Below are positions 24,686 through 27,150 of a stretch of DNA of 27,150 nt, piece by piece. How positions within the stretch are numbered: the first letter of the stretch is position 1; each line of letters begins with the position of its first letter. The translations under genes and the position numbers were made by a program. The stretch lies in the NCBI GenBank assembly GCA_048497495.1, contig JAFHCF010000056.1, positions 1-27,150 on the forward strand, read 5' to 3'. The notes below the pieces were generated by a model. The model was given only the letters and a program-made list of their open reading frames with translations. It ran no database searches and was not told the origin of the DNA. The DNA is from JAFHCF01 sp048497495. GTDB taxonomy: Bacteria > Pseudomonadota > Alphaproteobacteria > Rhizobiales > Ancalomicrobiaceae.

Positions 24686-25423
24686 TCAGCGGGAGAGCCG
24701 CTGACCGCGCATCCGCTCGGACCGCACCATCCGACCGCCATGAAGACGATCCCGGCAGATCTCCGCCACGATGGACCCGGTTCGCGCCACGTGCCGCGCC
24801 ATGGATCGCTGCGCCCGTTCGCGATCACCGCATCGCAGCGCTTCGAGGATCTCGCTGTGCTCGGAGATCGATTCCTCGACCCGCCCCTCGGTCGCCAAGG
24901 CGAGGTTGCGCGCCCGTTGCAGGCCCCCGAGCACGCGTTCGTGGGTCTTGACCAGGGCCGGATTGCCGCTGGCGACCATGATCAGAATGTGGATCTGCTG
25001 GTTCAGCTTGACGTAGCGGTCGCGATCACCGGCGTCTTCGGCGCTCTCCATCAGGATGTGGAGACGCTCCAGCCGATCGAGGTCGGCGGCCGAGATGCGC
25101 ACGGCGGCGAGGCCGGCGGCGAAGGACTCCAGCGCTTCCTCGACTTCGAACAGATGGGCGAGCCCCACCGGATCGAGCGGCGCGACGATCGCCGCGCGGT
25201 TGCGGCGTAGATCCACCAGCCCCTCGGCGGCGAGGAGTTTCAGGGCCTCGCGGACCGGTGTCCGCGACACGCCCAACCGTTCGACGAGCTGGCTCTCGAC
25301 CAGGGTCGCGCCGGGCGGGAGGCGGTTGGAGACGATTTCGAGTCGAAGCGCCTCGGCCGCCCGGTCGGTCAGCGACGGGTCCGATTTGGCGCGGCGGATG
25401 CGGACGGGCGTCTCGGTTTCCAT
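24686..25423 (-). CDS. GntR-family transcriptional regulator, FCD (FadR) subgroup
   Basis: The 245-residue product has a GntR winged HTH (about 15-80: LPPGATLVESQLVERLGVSR and the following TPVREAL) and an FCD ligand domain (about 95-225). The domain shows metal-ligand histidines in NQQIHILIM, ISEHSEIL and MARHVART. FCD regulators usually respond to organic acids or purine-pathway intermediates. The ATG at 25423 begins family sequence, although its ribosome site is weak. It lies 5 bases after a small ORF that follows the MFS transporter gene, so it may be translated from the transporter mRNA. Confidence 0.92.
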   Translation of the reverse strand: METETPVRIRRAKSDPSLTDRAAEALRLEIVSNRLPPGATLVESQLVERLGVSRTPVREALKLLAAEGLVDLRRNRAAIVAPLDPVGLAHLFEVEEALESFAAGLAAVRISAADLDRLERLHILMESAEDAGDRDRYVKLNQQIHILIMVASGNPALVKTHERVLGGLQRARNLALATEGRVEESISEHSEILEALRCGDRERAQRSMARHVARTGSIVAEICRDRLHGGRMVRSERMRGQRLSR

Positions 25424-25428
25424 GGCGT

Positions 25429-25602
25429 TCACTCGGAAGTCGGGGCCTCGATCGCGGCGGCGAGGACCCGACGATCCCGTTCTCGCGGCTCCACGGGCGG
25501 GCGGCCGATCGGTAGACCATCGCTCCCGCGGCGACAAGGGAGGAGCGGTGCGGGAACCAGCGCGTGGTCGAAGAGCAAGATGACGACGCAGTCGGCATTC
25601 AT
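25429..25602 (-). CDS. Small hypothetical ORF, 57 codons, coupled to the MFS gene
   Basis: The ATG at 25602 overlaps the MFS transporter stop by ATGA, and the TGA at 25429 ends 5 bases before the GntR start. The product begins with a hydrophobic stretch (VVILLFDHALVPAPLL) and then a basic, proline-rich tail. I recognise no family. It fills the gap between transporter and regulator and could be a genuine small protein or a translational bridge that carries ribosomes to the GntR start. Chance is not excluded. Confidence 0.35.
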   Translation of the reverse strand: MNADCVVILLFDHALVPAPLLPCRRGSDGLPIGRPPVEPRERDRRVLAAAIEAPTSE

Positions 25603-26780
25603 GAACGACCTCGCGACAATCCGACGGCGGCGAGCGCCGCGGTGAGGCCGATCATGGCGAAGGCGACGGGAAGACCGGCGAGCGCGCTGACGAAGGCTAT
25701 GACGATCGGGCCGAGCATGAGACCGAAATAGGAAACGGTGAGGACGGCGCCGGTGGTCTCGGCCATACGCCCCGCCGGCGCCAGACGCGCCACCTCGGCG
25801 ACGAAGAGGCCGTTCCAGCCGCTCGCCGTCAGCCCGAGGACCGCGGCGCCGGCCCAGAGCAACGGCGCAGGAAGGCTCGCGCCGGCGAGGGCGAGCAGCG
25901 CGGCGGTTGCCCCCATGGCGAGGCCGAGCGCCACCAGGAGCGGCCGTGTTCCCACCCGCATCGCCACGGCGCCCCAGCCCAGCCGCCCGACGAGACCGCC
26001 GATCTGCGCCGTGGCGAGAAGGCACCCGGCGGCGACGGGTTCGAGCCCCCAGGTCTCGACCGCCAGAAGGACCGTCCAGCCGTTGACGAGCAGTTGCAGC
26101 GCGCCCCACGGGATCGACGCGAAGGCGAGCCCGGCGAGATCGGGCCGCTCCCACAGGAGACGCACGACGGCGCGCGGCGACAGAGCGGCGCCGACCACGA
26201 CCTCGGTGCGCCAGCCGCGCGAGAGTACCAGGAGAACGATCACGAGCACCGACGCGCCGGCGGCCACCAGGCCGAAGGCCCAGCCGACGCCGAGCGATGC
26301 AGCGACCATCGGCAGCACCAGCGAGGCGCTCGCCGCGCCGATCTGGTTGCCGGTCTGGCGAACCGACATGACGAGGGGGCGGCGGGCGGGTGGCGTGAGT
26401 GCGCCCAGCAGCGCGGTCGAGGCCGGCGTCTCGGGGCCGAAGGCGAACCCCACGGCGACAGCCGCGACGACGAAGACGACCGTGCCGGTGGATGCGGCGA
26501 GGAGGCAACATCCGACCACCACGGCAAAGGCGCAGAAGATCGCCGTCGGCACCGGGCCTCGCCGACGGACGAAGGCTCCGCCCATGAGCGCCGTGGCGGT
26601 ACCGACGGCGAAGACCACCGAAGACCACAGGGCGAGACGCTCCGCGCCGAAGCCGGCGACGGACGCAACCAGCCCCGGCGCGAAGAGCGCGGCGGCGACG
26701 ACGGCCTGGAGCATCGTCATGGCGGCGAGCGCCGGCGCCAAGGCTGCCACTGGCGCGGTCTCGTCGGCTCGATCTACCAT
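25599..26780 (-). CDS. MFS transporter
   Basis: The 393-residue hydrophobic protein has about 12 transmembrane helices in two halves joined by a cytoplasmic loop near residues 190-210 (after SRGWRTEV). The N-terminal half carries a charged loop-2/3 motif around GGAFVRRRGPVP. The ATG at 26780 has GAGG about 8 bases upstream. It is divergent from the hydroxyisourate hydrolase gene across only 26 bases. The cargo is unknown; the neighbouring purine-catabolism gene makes a purine-related compound one option. Confidence 0.88.
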   Translation of the reverse strand: MVDRADETAPVAALAPALAAMTMLQAVVAAALFAPGLVASVAGFGAERLALWSSVVFAVGTATALMGGAFVRRRGPVPTAIFCAFAVVVGCCLLAASTGTVVFVVAAVAVGFAFGPETPASTALLGALTPPARRPLVMSVRQTGNQIGAASASLVLPMVAASLGVGWAFGLVAAGASVLVIVLLVLSRGWRTEVVVGAALSPRAVVRLLWERPDLAGLAFASIPWGALQLLVNGWTVLLAVETWGLEPVAAGCLLATAQIGGLVGRLGWGAVAMRVGTRPLLVALGLAMGATAALLALAGASLPAPLLWAGAAVLGLTASGWNGLFVAEVARLAPAGRMAETTGAVLTVSYFGLMLGPIVIAFVSALAGLPVAFAMIGLTAALAAVGLSRGRS

Positions 26781-26806
26781 GGGCGCCTCGCGACGGGGGG
26801 ACATCG
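26781..26806. promoter_or_regulatory. Very short divergent intergenic region
   Basis: Only 26 bases separate the MFS start codon from the hydroxyisourate hydrolase start codon. It carries both ribosome sites: GAGG for the MFS gene and a G-run for the hydrolase. There is no room for two full promoters, so at least one promoter must lie inside the opposite gene or transcription enters from elsewhere. Confidence 0.6.
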
Positions 26807-27150
26807 ATGGCGGGCGGCATATCCATTCACGGCGTCGATATCGCACGCGGCATCGCCGCCGAGGGCCTTCGCGTCGAACTCTTCTCGCTCGAACCGGAAC
26901 GGCGTCTCGTCGCCGCTGGTCGCCTCGCCGCCGACGGGCAGTTGCACCACCCGGTCGTGAAGGGCGAGGGCGTGACGCGCGGCGCCTGGGAATGCGTCTT
27001 TCACCTCGGCGACTGGTATGCGGCCCGTGGCGAGACGGAGGGGGCACCGCGTTTCCTCGACGTCCTGCCGTTCCGTTTCGTCGTCGATCGGGTCGAGGAG
27101 CATTTCCATCTGCCTCTGAAGTTCACCCCCTGGGGGATCCAGCTCTTCAG
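26807..27150 (+). CDS. uraH: 5-hydroxyisourate hydrolase (transthyretin-like), truncated by the window edge
   Basis: The 114 visible codons encode almost the whole of a hydroxyisourate hydrolase. This enzyme converts 5-hydroxyisourate to OHCU in the urate-to-allantoin pathway. Diagnostic blocks are the N-terminal GGISIHGVDIARG (catalytic His, H8) and the C-terminal HFHLPLKFTPWG (H99/H101). The family's terminal YRGS should lie just past the edge. The Thr-rich substitutions common in this enzyme are absent at some sites, but length and motif order fit. A G-rich run precedes the ATG. It suggests urate-catabolic genes continue to the right. Confidence 0.87.
   Translation, partial: MAGGISIHGVDIARGIAAEGLRVELFSLEPERRLVAAGRLAADGQLHHPVVKGEGVTRGAWECVFHLGDWYAARGETEGAPRFLDVLPFRFVVDRVEEHFHLPLKFTPWGIQLF

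Overview
The window is GC-rich with strong G/C preference at third codon positions. It is dense in ABC-type solute uptake and small-molecule catabolism genes. The protein families (GhrA-like reductase, fused Dpp/Opp ATPase, YheO-type regulator, FCD-type GntR, hydroxyisourate hydrolase) fit an alphaproteobacterium, probably Hyphomicrobiales. This is a judgement from gene content, since no rRNA or other marker is present. No phage, CRISPR array, tRNA or rRNA was seen. The only mobile-element trace is a broken IS630-type transposase start near 24.3 kb.

Region 1 (1-2332, minus strand): an ArgE-like M20 deacylase, a GhrA-like 2-hydroxyacid dehydrogenase, and the first 25 codons of an isopropylmalate/tartrate dehydrogenase-family enzyme. 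A palindrome-rich gap (2333-2815) follows.

Region 2 (2816-13000) looks like one catabolic locus for an amino-acid-like compound. One minus-strand unit holds a two-domain GNAT protein, a D-threonine aldolase/D-serine dehydratase-type PLP enzyme and an aldehyde dehydrogenase. A frameshifted small gene sits at the head of that unit. Divergent from it is an ornithine cyclodeaminase-family gene. Convergent with that gene is a tight operon of polar amino-acid ABC transporter genes (binding protein, permease, ATPase) ending in a FAD-dependent amine/D-amino-acid oxidase-like gene. A broken class III aminotransferase end and a YheO/DauR-type regulator close the locus. Copies of a TTGGAC(A)AATTTG-like motif lie in three of its control regions.

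Region 3 (13267-24122) is a roughly 9.7-kb minus-strand operon with a divergent LysR regulator. In transcription order it holds an amidase, a class II aldolase/adducin-family protein, a peptide-type ABC transporter (binding protein, two permeases, one double ATPase), a histone-deacetylase-fold amidohydrolase, and an M20 carbamoylase/allantoate-amidohydrolase-like enzyme. Several genes overlap by ATGA. Three unrelated amide-hydrolase folds beside a dedicated importer suggest uptake and stepwise hydrolysis of an amide-containing compound.

Region 4 (24299-27150): the IS630 remnant, a GntR/FCD regulator, a small ORF coupled to an MFS transporter, and a nearly complete 5-hydroxyisourate hydrolase running off the right edge. 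The hydrolase points to purine/urate catabolism beyond the window.
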